A DNA stretch of 64,000 nucleotides. Origin: Myxococcales bacterium (GTDB lineage: Bacteria > Myxococcota_A > Polyangia > Polyangiales > Polyangiaceae). The notes under the pieces were generated by a model, which was given only the letters and a program-made list of their open reading frames with translations, had not been told where the DNA came from and searched no databases. This document shows, piece by piece, positions 1 through 8,534 of the stretch; position 1 is the stretch's first letter; the number at the start of each line of letters is the position of its first letter. Both the position numbers and the translations under genes were made by a program. The stretch is taken from assembly GCA_025359105.1 (NCBI GenBank), contig JANYHK010000120.1:62001-126000 (forward strand). The letters are read 5' to 3'.

Positions 1-1
1 C

Positions 2-490
2 CTCACCTGCCGCGCCGAGTTCTACGATCTCGACGGCAAGCCGGAGAACGGCTGCGAGGCCGAGGACGCGATCGTGCAGGACACCACCGCGTCCGCGCGC
101 CCGATCGCGCTCGACGCGACGACGAGGACCGCCAACATCGCCGGCAAGGCGTACGGCGACGCGCGCCCGCACGAGGGCGTGCCGCTGACGCGCCCCAACG
201 GCCGCGAGGACTGGTACCACGTGACCGTCACCGAAGCCGACGCAGGCGCCGGCGCGTTCGGCGCGTGCCTCGGCATCACCAACTTCCCGAGCGACGACGT
301 CTTCGAGGTCTGCACGACCGACGCGAACGCAAGCAGCTTCACCAACTGCGATTCGCTGGTGAAGGGTGGCGCGGCGTCGAAGTGCGTGAAGCCGACGGGG
401 AACACCGACGTCGGCGAGTACTACGTGCGCGTCAAGAAGCTCAGCGGCTCGAGCACCCCAAACCAGTACGCGCTGTTCGTGCAGCACTGA
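2..490 (+). CDS. Secreted/lipoprotein-type Cys-rich protein, 3' part only
   Basis: The frame is open from the left window edge to a TGA at 488-490, so only the last 162 residues are present and the true start lies outside. The visible part begins with a Cys-containing DLDGKPENGCE-type motif, common in secreted myxobacterial proteins with short Asp/Gly/Asn Cys repeats. After it comes a domain with paired cysteines (ACLG, EVCTTD, TNCDS, SKCVK) and a C-terminal stretch (GEYYVRVKKLSG...YALFVQH) that looks like a pre-peptidase or beta-sandwich domain. I infer an extracytoplasmic protein. Function and full length cannot be judged from this fragment. Confidence 0.75.
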   Translation, partial: LTCRAEFYDLDGKPENGCEAEDAIVQDTTASARPIALDATTRTANIAGKAYGDARPHEGVPLTRPNGREDWYHVTVTEADAGAGAFGACLGITNFPSDDVFEVCTTDANASSFTNCDSLVKGGAASKCVKPTGNTDVGEYYVRVKKLSGSSTPNQYALFVQH

Positions 491-501
491 GACGCAGCGC
501 G

Positions 502-1356
502 TCACGCCGCGGCGAGCATCTCCAGGCGGGCCTTGCGCGCCGGCCCGTACGGCGCGAGCACGCGCATCAGGCCCATCGCGACGTGCTCGAGCTCGGGGCT
601 CGAGCCGGCCTGCGAGTCTGGCGGCACGTCGACGACGAAGCCGCGCTGCATCGCGTCGGTCGCCGTCGCGAGCATGCCGAGCTCGGTGAGGCAGCCAGTG
701 AGCACGAGCGTCTCCACCTTGAGCTCGTCGAGGACGGTCTGGAGCTCCGAGCCGACGAAGGCGCTGTAGGTCGACTTCTTCACGACGCGATCCTTCGGCG
801 TCGGGTTCAGCTCCGGCCAGATCTCGGGGCCGTCGGTACCGCGGACGTTGTGCGCTCCCCACATCTCGAGATCGGGATCGCTGGCGTCGTGCTCGTCGAC
901 GACGAACACGACGGGCACCCCTTGCTTGCGCGCGTCCTCGATGCGCTTCGCCAGTGCGGGGACGATGTCCCGTGCGCGCGGCACCTCCGACGGACGGCCC
1001 GGCGTGAGGTGATCCTTGAGCATGTCGACGACCACCAGCGCAGCGCGGGGCTTCCGCTTGCCCTTCGCGAGCGACGACATCAGACGCGCGCGGAGGGCCG
1101 CGCTCGGCGCCACCGGCTCGGCCGTGAGGGCCATCACCGCCAGCGTGTCGTGAATCGGTCCCAGGGCCGCCCGGGCAGGCGCGGGGAGGGAGGCGTTGGC
1201 GAGATCGGTGAGGCGCTCGTGGCGGCCCGCGAGCACGAAGCCCATCAGGTCCGCGATGGCCTCCTCCGGAAGGGCGGGGGGGGTGGGGGGGACGGGAAGC
1301 GCGGGAAGCGCGGGAGGCGGCGGCTCGCCACGACCTGGCCGCTGCGGGCCGCTCAC
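502..1356 (-). CDS. Isochorismatase/nicotinamidase-family hydrolase with an N-terminal extension
   Basis: The C-terminal ~190 residues are a cysteine hydrolase of the isochorismatase superfamily. The expected triad is visible: Asp in LVVVDMLKDH, Lys in VVKKSTYSAF and Cys in LVLTGCLTELG. Metal-site and substrate residues do not identify the substrate, so nicotinamidase, isochorismatase or another amidase are all possible. The first ~95 residues are a Pro-rich stretch and a helical segment ending in AALRARLMSSLAKG, which resembles the linker of anti-sigma factors; such an extension is unusual here. I chose the GTG at 1356 because GGGAGAG lies just upstream. The frame stays open further upstream, so the start is uncertain. 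It is divergent from the acyltransferase gene and ends 12 bases from the preceding gene. Confidence 0.8.
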   Translation of the reverse strand: MSGPQRPGRGEPPPPALPALPVPPTPPALPEEAIADLMGFVLAGRHERLTDLANASLPAPARAALGPIHDTLAVMALTAEPVAPSAALRARLMSSLAKGKRKPRAALVVVDMLKDHLTPGRPSEVPRARDIVPALAKRIEDARKQGVPVVFVVDEHDASDPDLEMWGAHNVRGTDGPEIWPELNPTPKDRVVKKSTYSAFVGSELQTVLDELKVETLVLTGCLTELGMLATATDAMQRGFVVDVPPDSQAGSSPELEHVAMGLMRVLAPYGPARKARLEMLAAA

Positions 1357-1613
1357 GACGCGCTCTCCCAGCGAGCCATTCGCGTGTGCTTTCGCTGGTT
1401 GTGTGGGCGCTCGACCATGGACTGACCTGACTTCGCGTAACTGGCTGGGGAAACTCTGGATAGCACGGACGGGGCCATCGGGGGACCCCTGGGGATCCTC
1501 TCGCGCTTCGCCACTGCCACCTTCTCTACGCACAGCCGGGGCCGGCGGATCGTCGCCCCGCCAACAACCTCCCAAGAACTGCATACGTGCGTGAAAAGGG
1601 TAGGTTTCGCGGC

Positions 1614-1619
1614 TACCCT
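1614..1619 (+). promoter_or_regulatory. TACCCT -10-like box, 7 bases before the ATG at 1627
   Basis: TACCCT is separated by exactly 7 bases from the ATG of the acyltransferase gene and no Shine-Dalgarno sequence intervenes. With normal -10 to start spacing, transcription would begin at the start codon, giving a leaderless mRNA. It is one of a recurring set in this window. Confidence 0.45.
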
Positions 1620-1626
1620 CGGCTTC

Positions 1627-3243
1627 ATGGCCGACGCCCCTATCTTCGGGTTCAACCACGCAAAAACCGCCATCGTGGAGGAGGTCGTGCAGCGCGTGGC
1701 GGGGGGAATCAAGGATCCGCTGCTCTCCCTCAACGACGCCGCCTACCTCGAGCTGAAGCGCCTCGCACACTCGCACGGGCAGGAGGCCCAGGAGTGGCGT
1801 TCGCTGGCGCGCGAGCTGGGGCGCATGACGGATGCCGAGCTCCGGGCCAAGCTGGAGGAGCTCGCCCGGCACTACGCGTGGGACGTCGCCGGCAACTTCG
1901 ACAAGCGCGTCTACAAGATGGTGACCCGCCTAGGGGCCCCCGTCCTCGGGGGGCTCATGGCGCCGCGCGCGACGCTCAGGGGGCTGCCGCACGCTTTCGA
2001 CATGACCGCGCTCGACGGGCGCGTTCACGTGCAGGGGCCGCGCGAGACGATCCGCCGCCTCTCCGAGAAGGGCACGCTCGTCTTCACGCCGACGCACCTG
2101 TCGAACCTCGACTCCGTCGTCTTCGGCTTCGCGCTGGAGCGCGCGGGGCTGCCGCCGGCGACGTACGGCGCCGGCAAGAACCTCTTCACGAACCCCGTCC
2201 TCTCGTTCTTCATGCACAACCTCGGCGCGTACCGCGTCGATCGCCGCCTTCGCCACGCGCTCTACAAGGACGTGCTCAAGGCCTACTCGAGCGTGCTCAT
2301 CGAGCGCGGCTACCACTCGCTCTTCTTCCCGGGCGGCACGCGGTGCCGCTCCGGCGGGGTCGAGCGCAAGTTGAAGCTCGGGCTCGCCGGCACGGGGGTC
2401 GAGGCGTTCTCCCGCACCGCCGCCAAGGGCAAGCCGCAGAAGGTGTTCTTCATCCCCTCGACGATCAACTATCTGCTGACGCTCGAGGCCGAGACGCTCA
2501 TCGACGACCACCTCGCCGAGGAGGGCAAGCACCGCTACATCATCGAGGACGACGAGTCGACGCGCGTGAGCCGCATCGCGTCCTTCATGCAGAAGCTCCT
2601 AGGGCTCGACGCCGCGTGCGTCATTCGCTTCGGCCAGCCGCTCGACTGCTTCGGCAACGCGGTCGACGACGAAGGTACGAGCCACGACGCGCGCGGCCGC
2701 CCCGTCGACATGACCAGCTACATCATGGGGCGCGACGACAAGCCGTGCCGTGACAACGCGCGCGACGCGCAGTACACGCGCGAGCTCGGCGACGCGATCT
2801 GCGCGAGCTTCAAGAAGGACACCGTGCTCATGGCGACGCACCTCACCGCGACGGTGGCGTTCGACAAGATCCTCCGCAGCACCGGCTCCGCGCCGGGCCG
2901 GGCCGACATCTACGCGATGCTCCGGCAGCGCGACGACGTGGTCGTTCCGCGCGCGCAGCTCGCAGAGGACATCGATCGCCTCGTCGCGAAGATCCGGCCC
3001 ATGGAGGATCGCGGGGAGATCGTCCTCAGCGCGGCGGTGAAGGGGTGCAGCGGCGAGGCGATTCTCGCCGACGCACTCCGCGCCTTCGCGGGCTACCACA
3101 CGAGCGAGGTGATCGTGCCTCGCGGCCCCGACCTGGTCCTCGCCGATACGCGGCTCCTCTTCTATTACCAGAACCGCCTCGCCGCCCATGGGCTCTCGGC
3201 CGACCTGATCGCCCCGAAGCGCACGGCGCGGGCGGCGGCGTAG
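1627..3243 (+). CDS. PlsB-like glycerol-3-phosphate / lysophospholipid acyltransferase
   Basis: This 538-residue protein carries the PlsC/PlsB acyltransferase signature. The catalytic HX4D motif is HLSNLD at residues 157-162, followed by a GAGKNLF segment and the substrate-binding block FFPGGTRCRSGG. It probably transfers acyl chains to glycerol-3-phosphate or a lysolipid at the inner membrane. The length and long C-terminal part (about 300 residues after the core) are closer to PlsB-type enzymes than to ~240-residue PlsC. The ATG at 1627 is preferred over 1591 because a TACCCT box ends 7 bases before it. The gene is monocistronic between a divergent hydrolase and the S1 protein. The acyl-acceptor is inferred, not shown. 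Confidence 0.85.
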   Translation: MADAPIFGFNHAKTAIVEEVVQRVAGGIKDPLLSLNDAAYLELKRLAHSHGQEAQEWRSLARELGRMTDAELRAKLEELARHYAWDVAGNFDKRVYKMVTRLGAPVLGGLMAPRATLRGLPHAFDMTALDGRVHVQGPRETIRRLSEKGTLVFTPTHLSNLDSVVFGFALERAGLPPATYGAGKNLFTNPVLSFFMHNLGAYRVDRRLRHALYKDVLKAYSSVLIERGYHSLFFPGGTRCRSGGVERKLKLGLAGTGVEAFSRTAAKGKPQKVFFIPSTINYLLTLEAETLIDDHLAEEGKHRYIIEDDESTRVSRIASFMQKLLGLDAACVIRFGQPLDCFGNAVDDEGTSHDARGRPVDMTSYIMGRDDKPCRDNARDAQYTRELGDAICASFKKDTVLMATHLTATVAFDKILRSTGSAPGRADIYAMLRQRDDVVVPRAQLAEDIDRLVAKIRPMEDRGEIVLSAAVKGCSGEAILADALRAFAGYHTSEVIVPRGPDLVLADTRLLFYYQNRLAAHGLSADLIAPKRTARAAA

Positions 3244-3344
3244 GCGCTCCAACGGTCGGAAACGGCGCCATTTTTTCGTTGGGTGACCAAGGTGGGACAA
3301 CCTGCTAGGCTGCCGCCCCCAACCGCCAAGGCCGTTTTGTACTC

Positions 3345-5579
3345 ATGACCACCGAGAATTCCGAGACCCCGAACGCCCCGACGCAGCCCCAGGTTGCGCC
3401 GATTCCTCCCGTAGCGCCCGCCGAACCCCACGTCGTCGAGGCCGCGGTCCACGCGGCGCCGCCGGCGGCGACGGAGCCCGCGGCTGCACACGCATCGACC
3501 GGCGACGACGCCGGCGAGGAGGCTGGCGGTGACGACGCGGGCGACGAGGCTGCGAGTGACGCGCCGGCCGACGGCACTGCGCCTGGCGCCGCAGCGGCAC
3601 CGGGCACACCGGGCGCGCCCGGAACGGGAAAGCGCAAGCGCCGCCGTCGCAAGAAGAAGAAGCCGGGAGTACCCGGTGAGGCGGGGGCCGTGGCCGGTGC
3701 GGGTGAAGCCGGCGGCGAGCACGCGGGCGAGCACGCGGGCGGCGAGCACGGCCACGACGGTGCCGCGCACGCCGAAGGCGGCGAGCACGGCGAGGCCGGC
3801 AAAGGTCGGCCGCAGCACCAGGGGCAAGGCCGGGACAAGCGTCCGCGCCCGCCGCGCGAGTCACGCGAGCGTCCGGCGTTCGGCGTGGGCGACGTCGTCT
3901 TCGGCAAGATCATCGACATCCTCGACGACGCGCTCATCGTCGATCTGTCGGGCAAGGCCACGGCGATCTTCGACCGCGGCGAGCTCGCGATCCCCGACGA
4001 GCCGGCGAACGCGCCGGTCGACGTCGTGGACGAGGACGCGCCCGGCGCCCCGGTGATCCCGGCGGCGCTCCGTGACAAGGACAAGGACGAAGACGAGGAC
4101 AAGGAAGAGACCGCGATCTCGCCGGAGGCGACCACCATCGTCGACGCCGCGGTCGTTCCGGTGGCCGATGCAAAGGCCGAGGCCGCCGCAGCAGACGCCA
4201 CACCCACACCCGCAGCCACACCAGAAGCCGCCCCCGAGGCCGCTGCTCACGCGGTCGCCGTTGCCGCCGCCGAAGCGGAAGCGGACGACGACGACAAGGA
4301 GCCCCCGCCTCCCGAGGAGCCGGCGTACCTCCCGCCGGTCGTCATGGAGCTCGGCGCGAGCTTCGTCGGCGTCGTGCACAACGACGGCGCGCGCGGCGGT
4401 CTCGTCGTCATCACGCGTCACCCGCGGCGCGCGTCGCGGGCGAAGCCCAAGGTCTTCGAGGCGTTCAAGAACGCCGACAAGGAGACCGTCATGGGCCTCG
4501 TGACCGGCGTGATCAAGGGCGGCGTCGAGGTCGACATCGACGGCCTGCGCGCGTTCGCCCCGGGCTCGCACGTGGACACACGCCTCGGCGCCGATCTTCA
4601 CTACCTCATCGGCAAGCGCTTCAACTTCAGCGTCACGCAGTACGGCAAGAAGGGGCGCGACGTCGTCCTCTCACGCCGGAAGTTCATCGAGGTCGAGAGC
4701 AAGGCGGCGCGCATCCAGGCGCTCGCCAAGCTCGATATCGGCGGTGAGATCGAAGGCATCGTCCGCAGCATCGTGCCGTTCGGCGCGTTCGTGGACGTCG
4801 GCGGCATCGAGGGCCTCATCCCGCTCGCGGAGATGAGCCACAACCGCAGCGACACCCCGCACGACATCTTCACGGTGGGCGAGCCCACCATGGTGAAGAT
4901 CGTGAAGGTCGACGAGAAGGGCAAGGTCTGGCTCTCCCGCCGCGCGACGATCGCGGACCCGTGGATGGTTGCGGTTCAGAAGTACGCCGTCCACACCAAG
5001 CACAAGGGCAAGGTCGTGCGGCTGCAGCCCTTCGGCGCCTTCGTCGAGCTCGAACCGGGCATCGACGGCCTCATCCACGCATCGGATCTGTCGATCAAGC
5101 GCATCGAGCACCCCAGCGAGGTCGTGAAGGTGAACGACGAGATCGACGTCGTCGTCTCGCACGTCGACGTCGGCGCGCACAAGATCGCGCTTCACCCCGC
5201 CCCCACGGGCGAGGCCGAAGGTGAGACGCCCCAGAAGGTCGTCATGCACAAGTCGGTCAAGGTGAAGGTCGTCAACATCGAGCAGAACGGCCTCGTCGTC
5301 CGCGTCATGGGCGCGACGGGCCGCAACGCCCGCGGTTACATCCCGGCCGGCGGCACCGGCACGCAGCGCGGCACCGAGCTCCGCAAGGTCTTCAAGGAAG
5401 GCCAGGAGATCGACGCCAAGGTCATCGACATCGACGCCAAACGTGGTGAGGTCAAGCTGTCGATTCGCGCGCTCAACGAGGACAGCGAGCGCACCGCGTA
5501 CAAGAGCTACCAGGCGCAGGTGAAGAAGGAAGCGAAGTTCACCTTCGGCGACGTGCTCGCGAAGAAGCTGCAGAAGTAA
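3345..5579 (+). CDS. Large S1-repeat RNA-binding protein with Ala/Glu/His-rich N-terminus
   Basis: The protein has 744 residues. Residues 1-175 are low complexity: Ala/Pro/Glu-rich, then a basic KRKRRRRKKKK patch, then Gly/His/Glu repeats. S1-type OB folds follow: a first near 180-215, a diverged one around 335-455, clear ones near 465-535 (FGAFVDVGGIEGLIPLAEMS) and 550-620 (FGAFVELEPGIDGLIHASDLS), and a last at about 636-705. An acidic Ala/Glu insert at roughly 235-325 splits the array. The family binds single-stranded RNA; ribosomal protein S1 is the closest functional analogue, but the spacing and extensions differ, so it may be a second S1-like translation or RNA-turnover factor. It stands alone, convergent with the DUF58 gene. 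Confidence 0.85.
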   Translation: MTTENSETPNAPTQPQVAPIPPVAPAEPHVVEAAVHAAPPAATEPAAAHASTGDDAGEEAGGDDAGDEAASDAPADGTAPGAAAAPGTPGAPGTGKRKRRRRKKKKPGVPGEAGAVAGAGEAGGEHAGEHAGGEHGHDGAAHAEGGEHGEAGKGRPQHQGQGRDKRPRPPRESRERPAFGVGDVVFGKIIDILDDALIVDLSGKATAIFDRGELAIPDEPANAPVDVVDEDAPGAPVIPAALRDKDKDEDEDKEETAISPEATTIVDAAVVPVADAKAEAAAADATPTPAATPEAAPEAAAHAVAVAAAEAEADDDDKEPPPPEEPAYLPPVVMELGASFVGVVHNDGARGGLVVITRHPRRASRAKPKVFEAFKNADKETVMGLVTGVIKGGVEVDIDGLRAFAPGSHVDTRLGADLHYLIGKRFNFSVTQYGKKGRDVVLSRRKFIEVESKAARIQALAKLDIGGEIEGIVRSIVPFGAFVDVGGIEGLIPLAEMSHNRSDTPHDIFTVGEPTMVKIVKVDEKGKVWLSRRATIADPWMVAVQKYAVHTKHKGKVVRLQPFGAFVELEPGIDGLIHASDLSIKRIEHPSEVVKVNDEIDVVVSHVDVGAHKIALHPAPTGEAEGETPQKVVMHKSVKVKVVNIEQNGLVVRVMGATGRNARGYIPAGGTGTQRGTELRKVFKEGQEIDAKVIDIDAKRGEVKLSIRALNEDSERTAYKSYQAQVKKEAKFTFGDVLAKKLQK

Positions 5580-5604
5580 CGCGTCGGAGGTTCCAGGCGC
5601 GCCC

Positions 5605-6909
5605 CTACAAGAGCCGGCGCGCCTTGATCTCCAGGTAGCTCTTCACCAGCTGCGGCGTCACGTCGCCGGGGCGCGCGTCGAGGACGAGGACGCCGTGGCG
5701 CTTCAGGTCGCGCACGAGGCCGTCGCGCCACGCGAGCGATTCGGCCGCGGCGGCGCGCACGTACACGTCCTCTTCGCGCGCGATCGGCGCGACGGCCAGC
5801 GCCTCGACGTCCATGTCGCGCATCAGCACGCACAGCGGAAGGTGGCGGGGGAGGAGGCCGCGGAGCGACGCCGCGAGATCCTTCGCGCTGCGCGGCTCGA
5901 GCAGGTTGGTGAAGACGATGAAGAGCGAGCGCGCCCGCACCTGCGCGCGCAAGAAGCCCATCGCTGCGCGGTAATCCGTCGCATGAAGCCCAGCGTCGAG
6001 CGCGTACACCGCGCGCGTGAGCTTGCGCGCGCCGGCGCGGCCGCCTGTCGGAGGTAGGAACGCCCGGGGCGCGTCGTCGAAGGCGAGGAAGCCCGCCTTG
6101 TCTCCGCCGCGGAGGGCCACGTCGGCGGCGAGGAGCGCCGCGCCGAGCGCGTGGTCGACGCTCGTGATGCCGCCGCTCTCGCCGCGCATCGCGCGCCCGA
6201 CGTCGAGGGCGAACACGACGTTCTGGTTGCTCTCGGCCTGGAATTGCCGGACCGTCGGATCGTCGCGCCGCGCGCTCGCGCGCCAGTCGATGTGGCGCAC
6301 CTCGTCGCCGGCCTGGTACGGACGCAGCCGCTCGAACTCGGTGTCGCCGCCGCGAACGCGCAAGCTGCCGAGGCGCGCGTCCTGCCGCCCTTGCCGGCGG
6401 AGGAGCTCGAGTGCGCGCGCGGCGTGCACGTCGGGGTAGACGTCGACGCGGGCAAGGAGGGGCGTCCGCTCTTGGCGGGCGAGGAGGCCCAGCGGCGAGC
6501 CGTAGCGCACGGTCACGGCGCCGAAATCGGCCGCGCCGCGCCTCGTCGGGGTGATCTCGTACTTGAGCGTCACCTCGGACAGAGGCGGGAGCTCGAACGT
6601 CGCGGGCAGGCCGCTCACCGTCGTGTTCGGGAGCGGATCGTCGGTCACGGTCCCGCGAAGCGTGCGCCGGCTGCGGTTCCGGAGGCGAACCGTGACGACG
6701 TTGACGCGGCCGATCGAGAAGATCGCCGCCGCGGTGCGCGTCGCCTCCACGCGCTTGCCGGCCGCGAGCCCGGCGTCGGTGAGCGCGAGCGCGACGAGCA
6801 TCGCGTCGAGCGCATAGAGGGCCGTGTCGATCTCCGGCACGTAGCCGGCCACGATCGCCACGGCCGTTGCCAGCCACGCGAACGCGGCCAGCCTGCGCGT
6901 CGGAATCAC
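5605..6909 (-). CDS. DUF58 (vWA-like) membrane-anchored protein
   Basis: A 434-residue protein with two N-terminal hydrophobic segments (about 8-22 and 30-45), a beta-rich region, and the DUF58 core marked by AGDEVRHIDWRASAR near residues 205-220, followed by a von Willebrand A-like fold (VVFALDVGRAM). DUF58 proteins are nearly always paired with MoxR ATPases and are thought to act in assembly or maturation of membrane or periplasmic complexes. Here the MoxR gene is upstream on the same strand, but a TlpA-like gene sits between them. The gap to that TlpA gene is only 20 bases, so co-transcription is likely. It ends the long minus-strand run and is convergent with the S1 protein gene. Confidence 0.88.
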   Translation of the reverse strand: MIPTRRLAAFAWLATAVAIVAGYVPEIDTALYALDAMLVALALTDAGLAAGKRVEATRTAAAIFSIGRVNVVTVRLRNRSRRTLRGTVTDDPLPNTTVSGLPATFELPPLSEVTLKYEITPTRRGAADFGAVTVRYGSPLGLLARQERTPLLARVDVYPDVHAARALELLRRQGRQDARLGSLRVRGGDTEFERLRPYQAGDEVRHIDWRASARRDDPTVRQFQAESNQNVVFALDVGRAMRGESGGITSVDHALGAALLAADVALRGGDKAGFLAFDDAPRAFLPPTGGRAGARKLTRAVYALDAGLHATDYRAAMGFLRAQVRARSLFIVFTNLLEPRSAKDLAASLRGLLPRHLPLCVLMRDMDVEALAVAPIAREEDVYVRAAAAESLAWRDGLVRDLKRHGVLVLDARPGDVTPQLVKSYLEIKARRLL

Positions 6910-6929
6910 GGACTCGGCCGATCAGTCGA

Positions 6930-7448
6930 TCAGAGGAGGCTCTTGATCTCTTTCTCGATCTCCGCCTCTTCACCGTCGTGGTAGCCGGTGTGCGTGAACC
7001 TGACCACGCCCTTGCGGTCGACGATGAACGTCGACGGCATGCTCTTCGGCTGCCACTTCTTCGCGATGCTCTTGTCCCCGTCCCACCCCACCGGGAACTT
7101 GGCGCCGTAGGTCTTCGCGAAGTCAACGATTCCCCCCTTCTCGTCGTCCTCCGAGATGGCCGCAATCTCGAGGCCGCTGGCCTTGTACTTCGTGTAGAGC
7201 TCCTGGAGCTTCGGGAAGCTCTTCTTGCAGGGCTCGCACCAGGTCGCCCAGAAGTCGACGACCATGACCTTGCCGGTCTGCAGGGTCATCTTGCCGCCAC
7301 CGTTCATCGAATCGATCGAAAAAGCGCTGGCTTGATCGCCGCCGCCACCCGAGGAGACGGACGCCGTCGAGGCGTCCTTGGCATCCGGGCAACCGACGAG
7401 CGCGGCAGAAAGCGTGAGGGTCGCAAGCAGGGAATGGGACAATCGCAT
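6930..7448 (-). CDS. TlpA/ResA-like thiol-disulfide oxidoreductase lipoprotein
   Basis: A 172-residue protein with a lipoprotein signal ending in LVGC (Cys20), a Gly/Ser linker, and a thioredoxin fold with the WCEPC active site (Cys71, Cys74) in the context VDFWATWCEPCKK. A cis-Pro-like SMPSTFIVD segment follows. It should act as a membrane-tethered periplasmic reductant, for example in cytochrome c or disulfide maintenance. The gene interrupts the usual MoxR-DUF58 pair, but a TAGTAT box 8 bases before the ATG suggests that it also has its own promoter. No cytochrome c maturation genes are nearby. Confidence 0.9.
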   Translation of the reverse strand: MRLSHSLLATLTLSAALVGCPDAKDASTASVSSGGGGDQASAFSIDSMNGGGKMTLQTGKVMVVDFWATWCEPCKKSFPKLQELYTKYKASGLEIAAISEDDEKGGIVDFAKTYGAKFPVGWDGDKSIAKKWQPKSMPSTFIVDRKGVVRFTHTGYHDGEEAEIEKEIKSLL

Positions 7449-7456
7449 GACCGAAG

Positions 7457-7462
7457 ATACTA
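7457..7462 (-). promoter_or_regulatory. TAGTAT -10-like box, 8 bases before the ATG at 7448
   Basis: On the minus strand TAGTAT is followed by 8 bases and the ATG of the TlpA-like gene, without a Shine-Dalgarno sequence. This fits a leaderless transcript starting at or next to the start codon. Confidence 0.45.
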
Positions 7463-7514
7463 TCGCAGCCGTCCTCTGGATGGAACGGCTCCTATGGCCT
7501 TCTTGTGGGTCGCG

Positions 7515-8477
7515 TCACGCTGCGCGCGGGACCGGCAGCGTGCGCAGGATGTCGTCGATCCGCTCGTCTGGGCTCGTCCCCTGCAGCTGGGCGTCGGGGT
7601 GGAGAAGGACGCGGTGGCGCAGCACGGGCTTGACCATCGGCTTCACGTCGTCGGGCGTGACGAAAGCTCTGCCTTCACTGGCGGCCACGACCTGCGCGGC
7701 TTTCAGGAGGGCTATCGACGCGCGCGGTGAGGCGCCGAGCTCGATGGCGCGATCATCGCGCGTCTTTCGCGCGAGATCGACGATGTAGGCGATGATCGAG
7801 TCGTCGACGCGCACCGTTTGCGCAAACGATTGCATGGCGACGAGCTCCTCGGGCGTGGTCACCGAGGTCACATGGCGCAGATCGCTCGGATCGAAGCCGC
7901 TCGCGTGGTTCCGCACGATCGTCTGCTCCACGTCGCGTGGCGGATCGGCGACGGTCAGCTTCACGAGGAAACGGTCGAGCTGGGCTTCCGGCAGGGGATA
8001 GGTGCCCTGCGACTCCACGGGGTTCTGCGTGGCGACGACGACGAACGGTTGAGGCAGCAGGCGTGACGTGCCGTCGACGGTGACCTGGCGATCCTGCATC
8101 GCCTCGAGGAGCGCGGACTGGGTCTTCGCCGGGGCGCGGTTGATCTCGTCGGCGAGGAGGAGCTGCGCGAAGATCGGTCCGGGGACGAAGGTGAAGGTCG
8201 ACGACTGGCGGTCGAAGACGCTCGAGCCGGTGACGTCGCTGGGCATGAGGTCGGGCGTGAACTGGATGCGCTTGAACGCGCACCCGCTGACGACGGCGAG
8301 CGTCCGCGCGACGAGCGTCTTGCCCAGCCCCGGCGCTCCTTCGACGAGCACATGACCGCGCGCGAGCAGCCCCACGAGCACGCCGTCGACGAGCTCCTCC
8401 TGGCCGACGATCACCTGGGCCATCTGCTTCTTGATGCGCTCGAAGGCCTCCGCGAACTGCTCTGCAGTCATGCTCAT
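7515..8477 (-). CDS. MoxR-family AAA+ ATPase
   Basis: The 320-residue sequence has Walker A GAPGLGKT (about 50-57), Walker B LLLADEINRAP, the sensor-1 region VVATQNPVE, and a C-terminal lid, all typical of MoxR ATPases of the ~310-330 residue class. MoxR proteins act as chaperone-like ATPases together with vWA/DUF58 partners. The membrane genes upstream (DUF4350, SpoIIM, RDD) and DUF58 downstream on the same strand are the usual neighbourhood. Two starts are possible, ATG 8477 and ATG 8471; both give a complete domain. A TAGGGT box lies 9 bases upstream of 8477. Confidence 0.93.
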   Translation of the reverse strand: MSMTAEQFAEAFERIKKQMAQVIVGQEELVDGVLVGLLARGHVLVEGAPGLGKTLVARTLAVVSGCAFKRIQFTPDLMPSDVTGSSVFDRQSSTFTFVPGPIFAQLLLADEINRAPAKTQSALLEAMQDRQVTVDGTSRLLPQPFVVVATQNPVESQGTYPLPEAQLDRFLVKLTVADPPRDVEQTIVRNHASGFDPSDLRHVTSVTTPEELVAMQSFAQTVRVDDSIIAYIVDLARKTRDDRAIELGASPRASIALLKAAQVVAASEGRAFVTPDDVKPMVKPVLRHRVLLHPDAQLQGTSPDERIDDILRTLPVPRAA

Positions 8478-8534
8478 CGTCGCACCACCCTACAACACAA
8501 CGCGTCCCCGCCCCGCTTCAGGTGCGCGACGCGC

